A stretch of DNA of 64,000 nt from Chloroflexota bacterium (GTDB taxonomy: Bacteria; Chloroflexota; Dehalococcoidia; Lucifugimonadales; UBA3495): the NCBI GenBank assembly GCA_028874075.1, contig JAPPLU010000093.1, positions 38,536 to 102,535 of the forward strand. Reading direction: 5' to 3'. Every line of letters starts with the position of its first letter. Position 1 is the first letter of the stretch. The position numbers were made by a program, and so were the translations under genes. The notes below the pieces were generated by a model. It did no database searches. It was not told the origin of the DNA and saw only the letters and a program-made list of their open reading frames with translations. This document shows, piece by piece, positions 26,801 through 36,056 of this stretch.

Positions 26801-27433
26801 CTACGAAGTAATTCGGTAGACCCAGACCCGGTGCAGCAATTCAGGCTCTCCCTTGGGCAAAGGCTGAAACAGGTCCGAGAGCTCGACGAGCTTCCATTTG
26901 CCGCCGGCCTCCAGGCCCTCCTGGTATTCCTTGAAGCCCCCTTCTTCGTACAGGTCCAATCGCAGGCTGAAGACGATAAATCCCTCGGGCTTTGTAATAC
27001 GAATCAGTTCATCGAAGCCCTCGGGCGGCGCGTGGCCTTCGGTGAAAACGCCCACGCTGATTACGGCGTCGAAGTAGTCGGAGTCGTAACCCAGTTCCTC
27101 CCCCAGCGCCATCTGCCGGAAATCCCGGTAAACACCCTTGCGCCGGGCCTGCTCCAGCATCCCCTCGGATATATCGATGGCGTGAAGGTCCTGGTAGCCC
27201 AGGCGCCCAAGCGCTTCTCCCACGAGACCGGTTCCGGCGCCGGCGTCAAGGATTCTCGCTTCTGTTGGGACATGTGCCGCCAGGACTTCCGCAGTGAAAC
27301 TGGGACTCACCCATCCAAAGTCTTCGGCCAGGTCCCGGTCGTATTCCGATGCCCACCGGTCGTAGCGGTCTTCCAGCTCCTGGTTGCTTGTGGACGAATA
27401 GACCCACCGGACCCTGTTTTGACTCTCTTCCAT
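26801..27433 (-). CDS. Class I SAM-dependent methyltransferase
   Basis: A 210-residue methyltransferase. It begins with an RYDRWASEYDRDL segment, followed by motif I ILDAGAGTGLVGEAL with its acidic partner HAIDISEGMLEQA, the motif II/III segments YFDAVISVGVFTEGH, and the motif GFIVFSLRLD. The layout resembles METTL27/WBSCR27-like proteins of unknown substrate. GGAGG lies directly upstream of the ATG. It is transcribed alone, with a 480-base gap before the YihY gene. No biosynthetic neighbour identifies the methyl acceptor. Confidence 0.85.
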   Translation of the reverse strand: MEESQNRVRWVYSSTSNQELEDRYDRWASEYDRDLAEDFGWVSPSFTAEVLAAHVPTEARILDAGAGTGLVGEALGRLGYQDLHAIDISEGMLEQARRKGVYRDFRQMALGEELGYDSDYFDAVISVGVFTEGHAPPEGFDELIRITKPEGFIVFSLRLDLYEEGGFKEYQEGLEAGGKWKLVELSDLFQPLPKGEPELLHRVWVYRITS

Positions 27434-27915
27434 GCTCCTCCTTCAACGCTGGCTGTCCGCTTGCGGGCGTCAACCCTTGCCTGCCTGTTGTTGCCTGTTC
27501 CCAGGTGATTGTGGCCACTCAGTATTGCTGCTGGCCGGAGGGCAGATAAGGGACGGGCAACAACATAATGCTGACTTCGTAGACGCAGTGTTCTCCGTGG
27601 GCCCTGAGCACGCTCAAGCTCACGGCTTCTGACCATCCCGACGGGTCCAGGGATATTGGGTTCCACTGCGTCCGGGTTCTTCGGACTGACCTGTACGTGT
27701 GGCATGTCGTCCAGCGTTACAACAGCTATTTGACTACCCAAAAGAACGAAATCCTTGCCGGCGCTGGGAAGGTCGGCGGGAATGGCGCTAACATCTGCCG
27801 GGTGGAGACTGTTGAGACGGTCCCAGCCCGACTTACGGTCTCTGGCATCGTGCAGGTCTTTTAGCTCGGGAGCAATGTTGGAGGCTTCACGGATCTTCGG
27901 TCGTGGGGGATACCA
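27434..27915. other. Intergenic region with an open minus-strand frame of unknown status
   Basis: A minus-strand frame is open from about 27,906 through this gap (with segments such as GWDRLNSLHPADVSAIPADL and GSQIAVVTLDDMPHVQV) and runs on into the start of the methyltransferase gene in another frame. It has no good start codon with a ribosome binding site, and I do not recognise a family. The first part vaguely recalls the cytosolic N-domain of MgtE-like proteins, so it may be the remnant of a gene. Confidence 0.25.
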
Positions 27916-29700
27916 TTAGCTCTGATTCTCTTCTTCACGCGTGGTGTTTTTACCTTTCCGCAAGGGGGCAACGGGCCTGGGCCTCAACTCCCCTGCTGCC
28001 CTGGCCAGCCCGGCTCCGTACAGGAAGATAATGCCGGCCATGTAGGCCCACATAAGCAGCAGCACCGACGACGCCACCGAACCATAGACCATAGACCGCT
28101 GGGCCGCGAATCCCGACAGCCAGATGAACAGGTGTTTCCCCACCTCGAACAGCACCAGGGCCAGCATACCGCCGAAGGCCGCGTCTTTCCATTCAACGTG
28201 AACGTGGGAAAGGTTGTGGTAGGCAACGGTGAACACAAGCCCGGTAACGAGGGCAGGGAGAATGGTCGACACCGAACCTATCAGCAACATCAGGACTGCC
28301 GGTAATCCTCCCATGGACGGAATCCGTTCTCCTTCCTCTACCAGGGAAATCTGGACGAATATACTGACTCCAATAGACAGCAAAAGGGCAATCCCCAGAG
28401 TCCCGGTGAAAATCGCTTCCACAACCCGACCACGCAATGTGGCCAGGCTGTCGGATTCAAACACCCGGTTGACGGCCCGGTTTGCGGCCATGAACAGCCC
28501 GTTTCCCGAGAACACCAGCGCCGCCAGGGCCAGCACCCCGAACGTTGCCGAATTGTCGAGTATGTTACCCACTGAATCGTGAACGAGCCCTGACGATGCG
28601 GGGAAGTAATGGGAAACCAGGTCATCCAGAACGGCCCTGATTGTCTCCGTCTCGGCAACCAGCGAAAAAACAAAGATGGACAGCGCCACCAGGGGAAAGA
28701 GGGAAAGGATAGTGAAATAGGCCAGGGATGCAGCCAGGTCGCTGGCCCCTGCGTTCAGGAGCAGGCGAAATGCCCGGACCATCGCGGCGGCCCGCCAGGC
28801 AGTCTTGTCCTTGGGCAGCTCCCGGGAAAGCCTGTCTGCTACTAAAAGGAGTTGCCGCTGTGCCTTGGGCGAGCGGTGGGCCTTCTGCTGTGAGACCCTT
28901 CGAACAACCTCCTCCCTCACTCTGTCCCCGTAGTCCGAACCAACATGGTAGGCGGCTGTAACGGCGGCATCTGCGGCGATGGTTACAATGGCAGACGTTT
29001 CCTCTTCCCCGGCCGAAGACCTTTCTGCTTCTGAGATAATCGCTTCGACGATTTCACCGGCGAGCATTGCCACGCCTTCCGGCTCGTGACCCTCCACCTC
29101 CGCAACGCGGTCCACAGGAAGGGCGGCGCCGGCGCCCACCGCGTCTGCCAGGTCTCCGCCAGCTACCGTCACGCCGGACATGACGCCTCTCATTCCCGCC
29201 TTTACAGCGTCCCTCAGGTCGCCTCCCGCTTCCATCACAGCATCAATTGCCGCGTCTACAGCTATTGTCGCAGCCTCGGTTGCGTTCATCCCGGCCGCTG
29301 TAGCTCCCACTATGGCCCCCTCCACCGCTTCCTTGCTTACCGCTGCAAGTTCCTCAACCTTGTCGCTGCGGGCTTTGATGGCCCCGGTAACTACGTCCCT
29401 GACTTCCGGAGCTGTCACAGTCACCACCTCTTCGGTTTCTTCGATCACTCCGATCACTGCATCCCTGATGAAGCCGGTAGTTTCGCCTCCGATTTCGGCG
29501 GCGGCCTTCACAGTTCCTTCAATGGTGGCCCTCGCCATGTTGCCTGCCCCCCGGCCCATAGACAGGCTGCCCCGGGCGGCCATCCGGGCCGCAGCGCGCA
29601 CGTCGGAACCTGTCAATTCCCGGGCTTCGCGCAGCCGCTCCAGGAGAAACAGCCTCACCCGTCTCGCGACCGCCTGTGAGGGCTGGTTGAGGTTATCCAA
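27916..29700 (-). CDS. YihY/BrkB family membrane protein with a long Ala-rich N-terminal region
   Basis: A 594-residue protein. The C-terminal half (about residues 300-575) is a YihY/BrkB domain: SLAYFTILSLFPLVALSIF, further helices, WKDAAFGGMLALVLFEVGKHLF, and the last pair YGSVASSVLLLMWAYMAGIIFLYGAGLA. Family members usually have about 280-330 residues. The extra 290-residue N-terminal part is rich in Ala, Val and Glu and has repeated helical segments (for example EAATIAVDAAIDAVMEAGGD), ending in a basic stretch before the membrane part. It is probably helical and cytoplasmic. YihY was once called ribonuclease BN, wrongly; its real role is unknown, with transport suspected. Start is a TTG with a GAGAGAA stretch upstream. 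Confidence 0.82.
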   Translation of the reverse strand: MDNLNQPSQAVARRVRLFLLERLREARELTGSDVRAAARMAARGSLSMGRGAGNMARATIEGTVKAAAEIGGETTGFIRDAVIGVIEETEEVVTVTAPEVRDVVTGAIKARSDKVEELAAVSKEAVEGAIVGATAAGMNATEAATIAVDAAIDAVMEAGGDLRDAVKAGMRGVMSGVTVAGGDLADAVGAGAALPVDRVAEVEGHEPEGVAMLAGEIVEAIISEAERSSAGEEETSAIVTIAADAAVTAAYHVGSDYGDRVREEVVRRVSQQKAHRSPKAQRQLLLVADRLSRELPKDKTAWRAAAMVRAFRLLLNAGASDLAASLAYFTILSLFPLVALSIFVFSLVAETETIRAVLDDLVSHYFPASSGLVHDSVGNILDNSATFGVLALAALVFSGNGLFMAANRAVNRVFESDSLATLRGRVVEAIFTGTLGIALLLSIGVSIFVQISLVEEGERIPSMGGLPAVLMLLIGSVSTILPALVTGLVFTVAYHNLSHVHVEWKDAAFGGMLALVLFEVGKHLFIWLSGFAAQRSMVYGSVASSVLLLMWAYMAGIIFLYGAGLARAAGELRPRPVAPLRKGKNTTREEENQS

Positions 29701-29889
29701 GATTATTCTCTCACTGCGGGGGCTGGGCCCTGCAAATCTACCAAGTCACACGTTCCAATGGGTACACGCTGCCAGACCCGGGCTGCCGGCCTCAAATAAC
29801 CCAAGGTAAAGTGAAGTGGAGAGGGTCCGAATATCCTAAGCCAGGTCAGGGCCGCTTTTGACCCCTCCTTAAGAATAGGGGGAGTTCCC
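29701..29889. other. Intergenic region, no gene seen
   Basis: Divergent gap upstream of the YihY gene. I see no recognisable element beyond the purine-rich stretch preceding the TTG start. Confidence 0.3.
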
Positions 29890-30210
29890 GTGAAGGTTCA
29901 AGTCAGGGGTGTGTTGCGGAAGATTGACAGTCCCCGGCAGCGCCTGAAACCTGAATCGCTGGACCATGCCTGTGCAGCGGTAGTCATGCAACAGGCCAAA
30001 GCCATGCCGGAGGCCAAATTCGGGAGAATTGGCCTGAAAAATCACGCAAAAGGATTGAGGGTGGAATTGGCGGTCAAATGCCGGGCAGACTCACACCATC
30101 AGGCGCCTCTGGCCAAGTCCCGACCAGGCCTACCGAATACTTCGCGGCAGGCTATAGCCTTTAACCGTCAAGGGAGGGGCAATCTGGCAATTGCTCACGG
30201 AACTGGTTGA
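29890..30210 (+). CDS. Uncertain small hypothetical protein
   Basis: A 106-codon open frame starting with GTG, with GGGGGAG eight bases upstream. The product is basic (MKVQVRGVLRKIDSPRQRL at the N-terminus) and matches no family I recognise. It ends four bases from the stop of the LLM oxidoreductase gene on the other strand. It may be a chance open frame in a 500-base gap; I list it only because of the plausible ribosome binding site. Confidence 0.2.
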   Translation: MKVQVRGVLRKIDSPRQRLKPESLDHACAAVVMQQAKAMPEAKFGRIGLKNHAKGLRVELAVKCRADSHHQAPLAKSRPGLPNTSRQAIAFNRQGRGNLAIAHGTG

Positions 30211-30213
30211 GCC

Positions 30214-31299
30214 CTACTGGGGAACCAGGTCCGCCACTCTTGGCATTACCTCTTCGGCCAGGAGGCGGGTGGACTTATCCCACCCTTCCTGGTTTTGCCA
30301 GTGGTCGTAGACCAGGACCAGCAGGCCGCCGAAGCCGCCTACATCCTCGTACAATTTGCGGATTTTGCCAGCTACGGTCTCCGGGGAGCCCACCAGCCAC
30401 ATGTGGTCAGCCATGTACTCGGGAGTAACCGCTTCGTCCGGTACCTCCGGGTCGTCCTTGAAGACATGGATGAGGTTGAACTCCCGGAAGATATTGAGCA
30501 GGTAATCCCGCCAGACCCGGGCGGTCATGCCGCCCACCGCCGCAGCCCGGGCTTCCTCATCTGTGTCGGCCACGTAAACGTCGCGGACCAGGCGCCACTC
30601 CTTGCGTGAGGGCATACGGCCGGCCTTCTTTGCCCCTTCTTCTATAGCCTCCCAGTGGCTGAGGCAGTAATCGGTATTGAAAGCCAGGCTCATGGGAATG
30701 AATCCCCGTTCCCCAGCTATAACCAGGGTGGGCGAGCGGTAGCTGGCCGACGCCACCGCGATAGGCGGATGGGGTTGCTGGTAGGGATAAAGGAAGGGCT
30801 GCAGTACGCCGTACATTTCTTCAGGGACATTTACGTTCCAGAACTGCCCCTTATATTCCATCGGTTCCCGGGCCTGCCAGATTTTCAGGATGATGTCCAG
30901 GGACTCGCGGGTCATCTCCCGATGCTGTCCGTTGTTGCCGTCCACGTCAAACAGGGCCCAGTCGCTGGGCAGGCCGCTGGACCCGATGCCAAACATGAAC
31001 CGGCCCTGGGCTATATGGTCCAGGTAGGCGACCCGGTGGGCGAGTTCGGCGGGATGGTGGTAGGGAAGGAGATGAACACCTGACCCCAGCTTGATGCTGC
31101 TGGTGCGCTGCAGGGCCTGGGCAATCATCAGGTCTGGAGCGGGTATGGGCTCCCAGGGAGCGGTGAAATGCTCGCCGATCCAGGCTTCGTCATAGCCCAG
31201 CTTGTCGGCCAGTTCCAGGTAGTTCAGGTCCCACTGGTGGGAGTCGTAGATGTTCCGCTCTGGTGGATGGGACGGCATCATAAACAGGCCAAGCTTCAT
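30214..31299 (-). CDS. LLM-class flavin-dependent oxidoreductase (1)
   Basis: A luciferase-like monooxygenase-family TIM-barrel protein of 361 residues. It begins MKLGLFMMPSHPPER, then YDEAWIGEHFTAPWEP, the flavin-site stretch HRVAYLDHIAQGRFMFGIGSSG, YPYQQPHPPIAVAS and AGERGFIPMS, and ends with the MWLVGSPETVAGKI and GGFGGLLVLVYDH elements. These enzymes use reduced FMN or F420 to oxidise organic compounds. I set the start at 31299, where AGGAGA lies eight bases upstream; the open frame continues 77 codons further but without coding character. It is the last of three same-strand LLM genes. Substrate unknown. Confidence 0.9.
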   Translation of the reverse strand: MKLGLFMMPSHPPERNIYDSHQWDLNYLELADKLGYDEAWIGEHFTAPWEPIPAPDLMIAQALQRTSSIKLGSGVHLLPYHHPAELAHRVAYLDHIAQGRFMFGIGSSGLPSDWALFDVDGNNGQHREMTRESLDIILKIWQAREPMEYKGQFWNVNVPEEMYGVLQPFLYPYQQPHPPIAVASASYRSPTLVIAGERGFIPMSLAFNTDYCLSHWEAIEEGAKKAGRMPSRKEWRLVRDVYVADTDEEARAAAVGGMTARVWRDYLLNIFREFNLIHVFKDDPEVPDEAVTPEYMADHMWLVGSPETVAGKIRKLYEDVGGFGGLLVLVYDHWQNQEGWDKSTRLLAEEVMPRVADLVPQ

Positions 31300-31351
31300 G
31301 GGGTCTCCTTTTTCGCCTCGGTGTCGCGAAAACCGAATGGGGGCGACGCTA

Positions 31352-32365
31352 TCACAGTTCATGTACGGCGGGAAGGACTTCCCTGCCCACCAGTTCAATG
31401 TGGTCCAGCACCTCTTTGCGGGACATTTCCGGGTAGAACAGGCGCAGGGATATGTGGGTGAATCCCAGTTCGCGGTAACGGGCAATCTGCTCCACGCACT
31501 CGTCAGGACTGCCCACAATGAAGGTGTCATCCATCAGGCCTTCCAGGTCTCCGGTAATCTTGCTGGTCAGTTCGTCGTCGGTGCCCTGCAGGCCGTGCTG
31601 CTCGTATACCCGGTACTTGGTCTCAAAGCCTCGCCGCGCGGCTTCCAGCGCCTCAGACCGACTCTCCCCGCAGAAAAACTCCCTGACGATAACCATTTCT
31701 TCGGGTCGATTATGCCCATGGTAGTCCAGGGTCTGGTGGTACAGGTCTATCTGCCGCCGGATGGTCTCAAAGGGCTGCGCCGGCCCGATAAACAGCATAT
31801 GCCCTTCCCTGCCTACGCGACGGATTGGCGGGTCGCTCATGGCTGCCAGCCAGATGGGAGGATGCGGTTGCTGGTAGGGCCTGGCGGTGGGGCGGGCTCC
31901 GGTAACCTGGAAAAAGCGTCCGTGGTGGGTGACTTCCTCCTCAGTCCACAATCTGACCATCAGTTCCAGGGCTTCCGAGCTCCGGGCTGCCCGGTGGGCC
32001 ATGCTGGTGTTGAAGGCTTCGCTCTCTTCGGGACGGTAACCCAGCCCCAGCCCCAGGATGAATCGCCCCTCGGATATGTGGTCCAGGGTAGCCACCTGTT
32101 CCGCTACGTCCACCGGGTTCAGCAGTGGAAGCAACAGCACTGAGGTTGCCAGTTTCATGTTTCCCGGCTCGGCGGCCAGCCTCGCCAGTATGGGGAAGGG
32201 CTGAAAGTGCTGGAAGGGATCTATGAGGTAGTGGTGCGCCCAGCAATAGATGCCAAACCCGGCATCCCGGGATGCGCGGAACTGCTCCAGGTGTTCCTGC
32301 CACTGCTGCTGCAGGGAGATGGTGTCCCGCAGCACTACCTGGCCTACCTGGTATCCAACTTCCAT
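31352..32365 (-). CDS. LLM-class flavin-dependent oxidoreductase (2)
   Basis: A 337-residue member of the luciferase-like group. After the first strand come AGFGIYCWAHHYLIDPF, VDVAEQVATLDHISEGRFILGLGLGYRPEE, YQQPHPPIWLAAM, and near the end FIVGSPDECVEQIARYRELGFTHISLRL. The C-terminus EVLDHIELVGREVLPAVHEL is the usual closing helix of the group. The ATG has GGGAGAG about eight bases upstream. It lies 52 bases upstream of LLM gene 1 and 91 bases downstream of LLM gene 3, so the pair 2-1 may be co-transcribed after the hairpin that separates it from gene 3. Confidence 0.9.
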   Translation of the reverse strand: MEVGYQVGQVVLRDTISLQQQWQEHLEQFRASRDAGFGIYCWAHHYLIDPFQHFQPFPILARLAAEPGNMKLATSVLLLPLLNPVDVAEQVATLDHISEGRFILGLGLGYRPEESEAFNTSMAHRAARSSEALELMVRLWTEEEVTHHGRFFQVTGARPTARPYQQPHPPIWLAAMSDPPIRRVGREGHMLFIGPAQPFETIRRQIDLYHQTLDYHGHNRPEEMVIVREFFCGESRSEALEAARRGFETKYRVYEQHGLQGTDDELTSKITGDLEGLMDDTFIVGSPDECVEQIARYRELGFTHISLRLFYPEMSRKEVLDHIELVGREVLPAVHEL

Positions 32366-32414
32366 GCCGGTCTCTCCCAGTGAGTCGCAGGGCCCGGTTC
32401 AAGCCAAAAGCAAT

Positions 32415-32445
32415 GCCTGCTAACCCCCACTGAGGGTCAGCAGGC
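32415..32445 (-). terminator. Hairpin between two LLM genes
   Basis: GCCTGCTAACCC at 32415-32426 pairs with GGGTCAGCAGGC at 32434-32445 with one mismatch and a 7-base loop. On the minus strand it follows the stop of the third LLM gene by 12 bases and is followed by ATTGCTTTTGG, so it can act as a terminator for that gene. Confidence 0.55.
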
Positions 32446-32456
32446 TTATTGGACTG

Positions 32457-33656
32457 CTATTCGTAAGGCTGGAGCTTGACTTCGTGGAGGGCAGGGATTA
32501 CTTCCTTGCCCAGCAGTTCTATGGACCGCATTACGTCCTTGTGGTCCATGTGTCCTTCGTTGCCGTAGATGTGGACGTATCCGGGGCTCAGCCGCTCGAT
32601 AACTTCGGTCAACTTGCGCGTGACGGTCTCAGGATTGCCTACGATGATGTTGTTCACACCCTGCAGCTGCTCGTAACTCAGCCCCACCCCCAGGCCGCCG
32701 GCTCCCGCTACATTGCCCGTCGGACGCTGGGCCTTCACTTCCACTGCCGCCCGGGACTGGTACCCCGGCGGATCGTTGTGCTCCATGGGGCCGCGCTGCC
32801 GGTGTTCTATCGTCCACATAAACTCCCGGCCTATCTCAATTGCCTTCTCGTCGGTATCGGCCACCAGGCACCGCAGCAGGTACCCGAAATGCTCCGGACC
32901 GGCCTGGTAGCCCTCGTCTTTGGCGGTGTCGATGTAGACCTGCCTCAGCCACTCGGTGGTGTCCACCAGGGCGCCCAAATTCATGTAGGGGTGGCGGTGC
33001 TTCGCCGCCCAGACCACGCTTTCAGGGCTTCCGGTTCCGGGGAACCAGATATCCGGGTGGGGTTTTTGCACCGGCAGCACCCAGGGATTAACTACCCGGT
33101 AATTGTAGTGTTGCCCTTCATACCGGAAAGGCCCGGGGGTGGTCCAGCACTTGATGATGAGGTCATGGGCTTCCTCGAAACGCGACCGGTTCTCCGGCGG
33201 CGCTATTCCCGCCTGAAGAGTCTCAACCGCAGTGCCGCGGACGAAGCCCGAAATTATACGGCCGCCGGAATAGCAGTCCAGCATGGCAATCTCTTCGGCC
33301 ATGCGGATGGGGTCGTTGACGGCGATTACGTTGCCCAGGATGGCAATTTTCACGTTCTTGGTGAGCTTGCTGATGACGGCGGCGTCCAGATTCACTGAGG
33401 GTTTCATGCACCAGTAGGAGGCGTGGTGCTCATTGCTCATAATGCCGTCGAACCCTGCCTCGTCCGCCAGGGCGTACTGCTCGTGGTACTGGTTGTACAG
33501 GACGTGCGCCTTGTCCGGGTCAAAGAAGGTGTTGGGAAAGCCCAGGCGTCCCGAGTCGTACTGCTCCAGGTCCTGGTTGGTCACGTGGCCGTAGGGTTGC
33601 TCGGAGAACCAGTAAATTTCCGCCTTGTCCTTGGGGCGCGCCAATTGTTCGGCCAT
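32457..33656 (-). CDS. LLM-class flavin-dependent oxidoreductase (3)
   Basis: A 399-residue luciferase-like family protein, longer than its two neighbours and with the EIYWFSEQPYGHVTNQDL opening seen in alkanal-monooxygenase-like members. It includes ADEAGFDGIMSNEHHASYW, PIRMAEEIAMLDCYSGGRIISGFVRG, KPHPDIWFPGTGSPESVVWA, and the closing GKEVIPALHEVKLQPYE. The start at 33656 has AAGGAGGAGG just upstream; a frame open to 33782 has no such site. It is the first of three same-strand paralogues. Such expansions of flavin monooxygenases are known from SAR202 genomes, where breakdown of recalcitrant organic matter has been proposed. Confidence 0.9.
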   Translation of the reverse strand: MAEQLARPKDKAEIYWFSEQPYGHVTNQDLEQYDSGRLGFPNTFFDPDKAHVLYNQYHEQYALADEAGFDGIMSNEHHASYWCMKPSVNLDAAVISKLTKNVKIAILGNVIAVNDPIRMAEEIAMLDCYSGGRIISGFVRGTAVETLQAGIAPPENRSRFEEAHDLIIKCWTTPGPFRYEGQHYNYRVVNPWVLPVQKPHPDIWFPGTGSPESVVWAAKHRHPYMNLGALVDTTEWLRQVYIDTAKDEGYQAGPEHFGYLLRCLVADTDEKAIEIGREFMWTIEHRQRGPMEHNDPPGYQSRAAVEVKAQRPTGNVAGAGGLGVGLSYEQLQGVNNIIVGNPETVTRKLTEVIERLSPGYVHIYGNEGHMDHKDVMRSIELLGKEVIPALHEVKLQPYE

Positions 33657-34040
33657 GGCTTCCTCCTCCTTTTCTGCATCGGAATGTGTTCTGTACATCT
33701 TACGGTGGGCCGGCGAAGGCCGCAACCTGTTTTCGTCTCTTCTCAAGCCTGCCAGTGTGTTTTGGTGCCGCCCATCGTCCATTTTTATGGAATCAGCAAT
33801 GCGGTTGACCCTGCCGGACGGTTTTGGTGCTATGCCCTCTACAAGGCTTCAATCAATTTGGGAGAACCTGCCAGAGGAATACGGTAGGTGAGCAGCGTCG
33901 GGGGCCCCGCATCCGCCAGCCGGTGGGAGTTTCAATAAGGCCAGGCAAAGGAAGGATGCGAGACCTGAGCAAGAACTGCATCGCTGCCTTACGCCGACAC
34001 CGGACCGGCAGCAGTTGGGCGTGTCCCGACCCCGTCGCCG
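33657..34040. other. Intergenic region, no gene seen
   Basis: About 385 bases between two minus-strand genes. I see no motif-bearing open frame, no repeat and no strong terminator. Confidence 0.4.
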
Positions 34041-34544
34041 TTACTCCGCCGCAATCGACAGCCCCTCGATGAACTCCAGTCCTGGCAGCTTCTCCAGTTC
34101 CCGGGGCGCCAGCTTCAGCTTGCCCGATCGGCTTCCCGCTCCCAGGATAATGTAGTCCATCTCTAGCAGATGCGCGTCGGCGTAGATCGGCAATCCCGCC
34201 GGCAGAGCCAGTGCCGTAACCCCGCCGATCATCATTCCCGTAACCTCCCGGGTTTCCTCCGCCGAGGCAAACGAAGCACGCGATACGCTCATCAGGCCGC
34301 GCACCCGCCGGTTCACATCCAGCCGGTCGCACGCCCGCACAATCCCCGCGCAGTGCGCCGCCGGCCCCCGCTTGCTGGCCACTATTATGGTATTGGCGGA
34401 ATGGGGCAGGTCATACCCGTACTGCTCACAGAAATCTGCGGTATCTCCATACTGAGGGTCGATCTCGATCCACTCCCAGCCGGCAACGCCCAGTTCGTCC
34501 AGCGCCGCCCGCACTCGCCCTTCAATTTCCTCAGGTGTACTCAT
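34041..34544 (-). CDS. YbaK/EbsC-type aminoacyl-tRNA deacylase domain protein
   Basis: A 167-residue single-domain protein of the YbaK/ProX family, which hydrolyses mischarged aminoacyl-tRNAs. Typical elements are HSANTIIVASKRG (with the conserved Lys), the LDVNRRVRGLMSVSRASFASAEE segment, the glycine-rich EVTGMMIGGVTALALPAGLPIYAD, and the end YIILGAGSRSGKLKLAP. GAGG lies upstream of the ATG. The specific tRNA or amino acid cannot be assigned. It is divergent from the PLP-enzyme gene downstream, with about 190 bases between the starts. Confidence 0.85.
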   Translation of the reverse strand: MSTPEEIEGRVRAALDELGVAGWEWIEIDPQYGDTADFCEQYGYDLPHSANTIIVASKRGPAAHCAGIVRACDRLDVNRRVRGLMSVSRASFASAEETREVTGMMIGGVTALALPAGLPIYADAHLLEMDYIILGAGSRSGKLKLAPRELEKLPGLEFIEGLSIAAE

Positions 34545-34737
34545 TAACCCCTCCTTCTGTTTGATTTGATTGCCACAGACCGGAGTCCTTTAGTCTGGAT
34601 CTCCCATCCGGAGTTCATAGTTCAAGCGTGGCCCGCCCGTTGCATCGAAAGATTATCACACGGCCCCGCCACGATGATGTTGCTATAATGGCCCCTGATT
34701 CACCATCGACTTTGGCGCAGGCAGGCAGGAGGACGGC

Positions 34738-35880
34738 GTGGCAAGTACCAGTAATGAGCGGGATGCCGGATCAGTCTACCAACGGCTGGGTGTCGCGCCC
34801 ATCATCAACGCCGCCGGCTCCATTACCCGGCTGGGCGGCTCCCGTACCCGCCCCGAGACCCTCGAATTGATGTCCCGCGCGGCCCGGGTGATGGTCAACA
34901 TAGACGACCTGAACCGCGCCGCGGGCCAGGAACTTGCCCGGATCACCGGGGCCGAAGCCGGATTTGTCTGCTGCGGCGCCGCCGGCGGGTTGGTACTGCA
35001 GGCGGCGGCGGTTATCGCGGGCAACGACCCCGTTAAAATGCGCCAGCTTCCCAACACCGACGGCCTGAAGAACGAAATCGTCATCCACACTATGCATCGT
35101 TTCCCCTACGACCAGGCCTACCGCGCCGCTGGCGCGCACCTTGTGGAGTTTGGCGACTATCTCTTCGCGCACCCCTGGCAGCTTGAGGGGGCCATCAGTG
35201 AACGCACCGCCGCCGTCGCCTACCTCGCCGCTCCCTTTTCCAGCAACAAGGTGCTGCCCCTGGAGCGCGTTTGCGAAATTGCTCACGCCAACGACGTGCC
35301 GGTCATCGTCGATGCCGCTTCCATGCTGCCGCCCCGCGCCAACCTGTACCGCTACCTGAATGCGGGGGCCGACATGGTGGTCTACAGCGGCGGCAAGGGC
35401 ATTCGCGGACCCCAGGGCTCCGGCATACTGGTTGGCCGCGCCGACCTCATCGAGGCGGCCGCCGCCCAGGCCAACCCCGCCCAGTTCCTGGGCCGCGGCA
35501 TGAAGGTGGCCAAGGAGGAGGTCATCGGACTGGTGGCGTCCCTGGCGGCCTTCGTCGAGGAAGACGAGGCCGCGGAAATGGAAGCCTACCGGGCCATGGT
35601 CCAGCCCGTAGTCGATGCCCTGGTGGAGTTGCCCGGCCTGCAGGTGACCCTCGAGCACGACCGCATCAACTACCTTTTGCCCCAGGCCGTTGTTCGCTTC
35701 ACCGACGAGTGGCGCGGCCCATCCCGTGACGCCGTGTTAGCCGCTTTGGAGCGGGGCAACCCACAGATTTACCTGCAAACGCTGGGCGGCCCCCTGGAAC
35801 TGGCCGTTGACCCCCTCAACCTAACCGAGGCAGAAGTCCAGACCGTAATTCGCCGCCTGCGGGAGGAACTCACCAGGTAG
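34738..35880 (+). CDS. SelA-like PLP-dependent aminotransferase-fold enzyme
   Basis: A fold-type I PLP enzyme of 380 residues related to selenocysteine synthase SelA and the DgaE group. It opens YQRLGVAPIINAAGSITRLGG, has the phosphate-cup region GFVCCGAAGGLVLQAAAVIAG, the cofactor Asp in VPVIVDAASMLPP, and the PLP Lys in YSGGKGIRGPQGSGIL. No selB or selC is visible, so selenocysteine synthesis is unlikely. A catabolic lyase on amino-sugar acids or a related beta-elimination is a better guess. The GTG start has AGGAGG five to six bases upstream. A TATAAT box is visible at 34,684-34,689, about 50 bases before the start. Confidence 0.85.
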   Translation: MASTSNERDAGSVYQRLGVAPIINAAGSITRLGGSRTRPETLELMSRAARVMVNIDDLNRAAGQELARITGAEAGFVCCGAAGGLVLQAAAVIAGNDPVKMRQLPNTDGLKNEIVIHTMHRFPYDQAYRAAGAHLVEFGDYLFAHPWQLEGAISERTAAVAYLAAPFSSNKVLPLERVCEIAHANDVPVIVDAASMLPPRANLYRYLNAGADMVVYSGGKGIRGPQGSGILVGRADLIEAAAAQANPAQFLGRGMKVAKEEVIGLVASLAAFVEEDEAAEMEAYRAMVQPVVDALVELPGLQVTLEHDRINYLLPQAVVRFTDEWRGPSRDAVLAALERGNPQIYLQTLGGPLELAVDPLNLTEAEVQTVIRRLREELTR

Positions 35881-36020
35881 GGCTCTGCCTGGGGAGGCTA
35901 TTACCTCGAAGGCGAAGAGCAGGACGAAGGTGATAGGGAAGTCCAGCGTGACTATGGAGTAAACCTGCCAAGGTGTACTCCCGTTTTGAAACAGTTTCCC
36001 AGCGTCAATGCTTCCACCGG
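35881..36020. other. Intergenic region, no gene seen
   Basis: First part of the 540-base gap after the PLP-enzyme gene. No coding frame is apparent. Confidence 0.3.
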
Positions 36021-36050
36021 TTGACACCCCCATCATGCCGGTGCTAGCCT
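36021..36050 (+). promoter_or_regulatory. Candidate promoter for the structured RNA
   Basis: A perfect TTGACA -35 box (36021-36026), an 18-base spacer and a weak -10 box TAGCCT (36045-36050). The predicted start near 36057 leaves about 220 bases to the terminator. The -10 match is poor, so this is a candidate only. Confidence 0.35.
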
Positions 36051-36056
36051 AACCCG

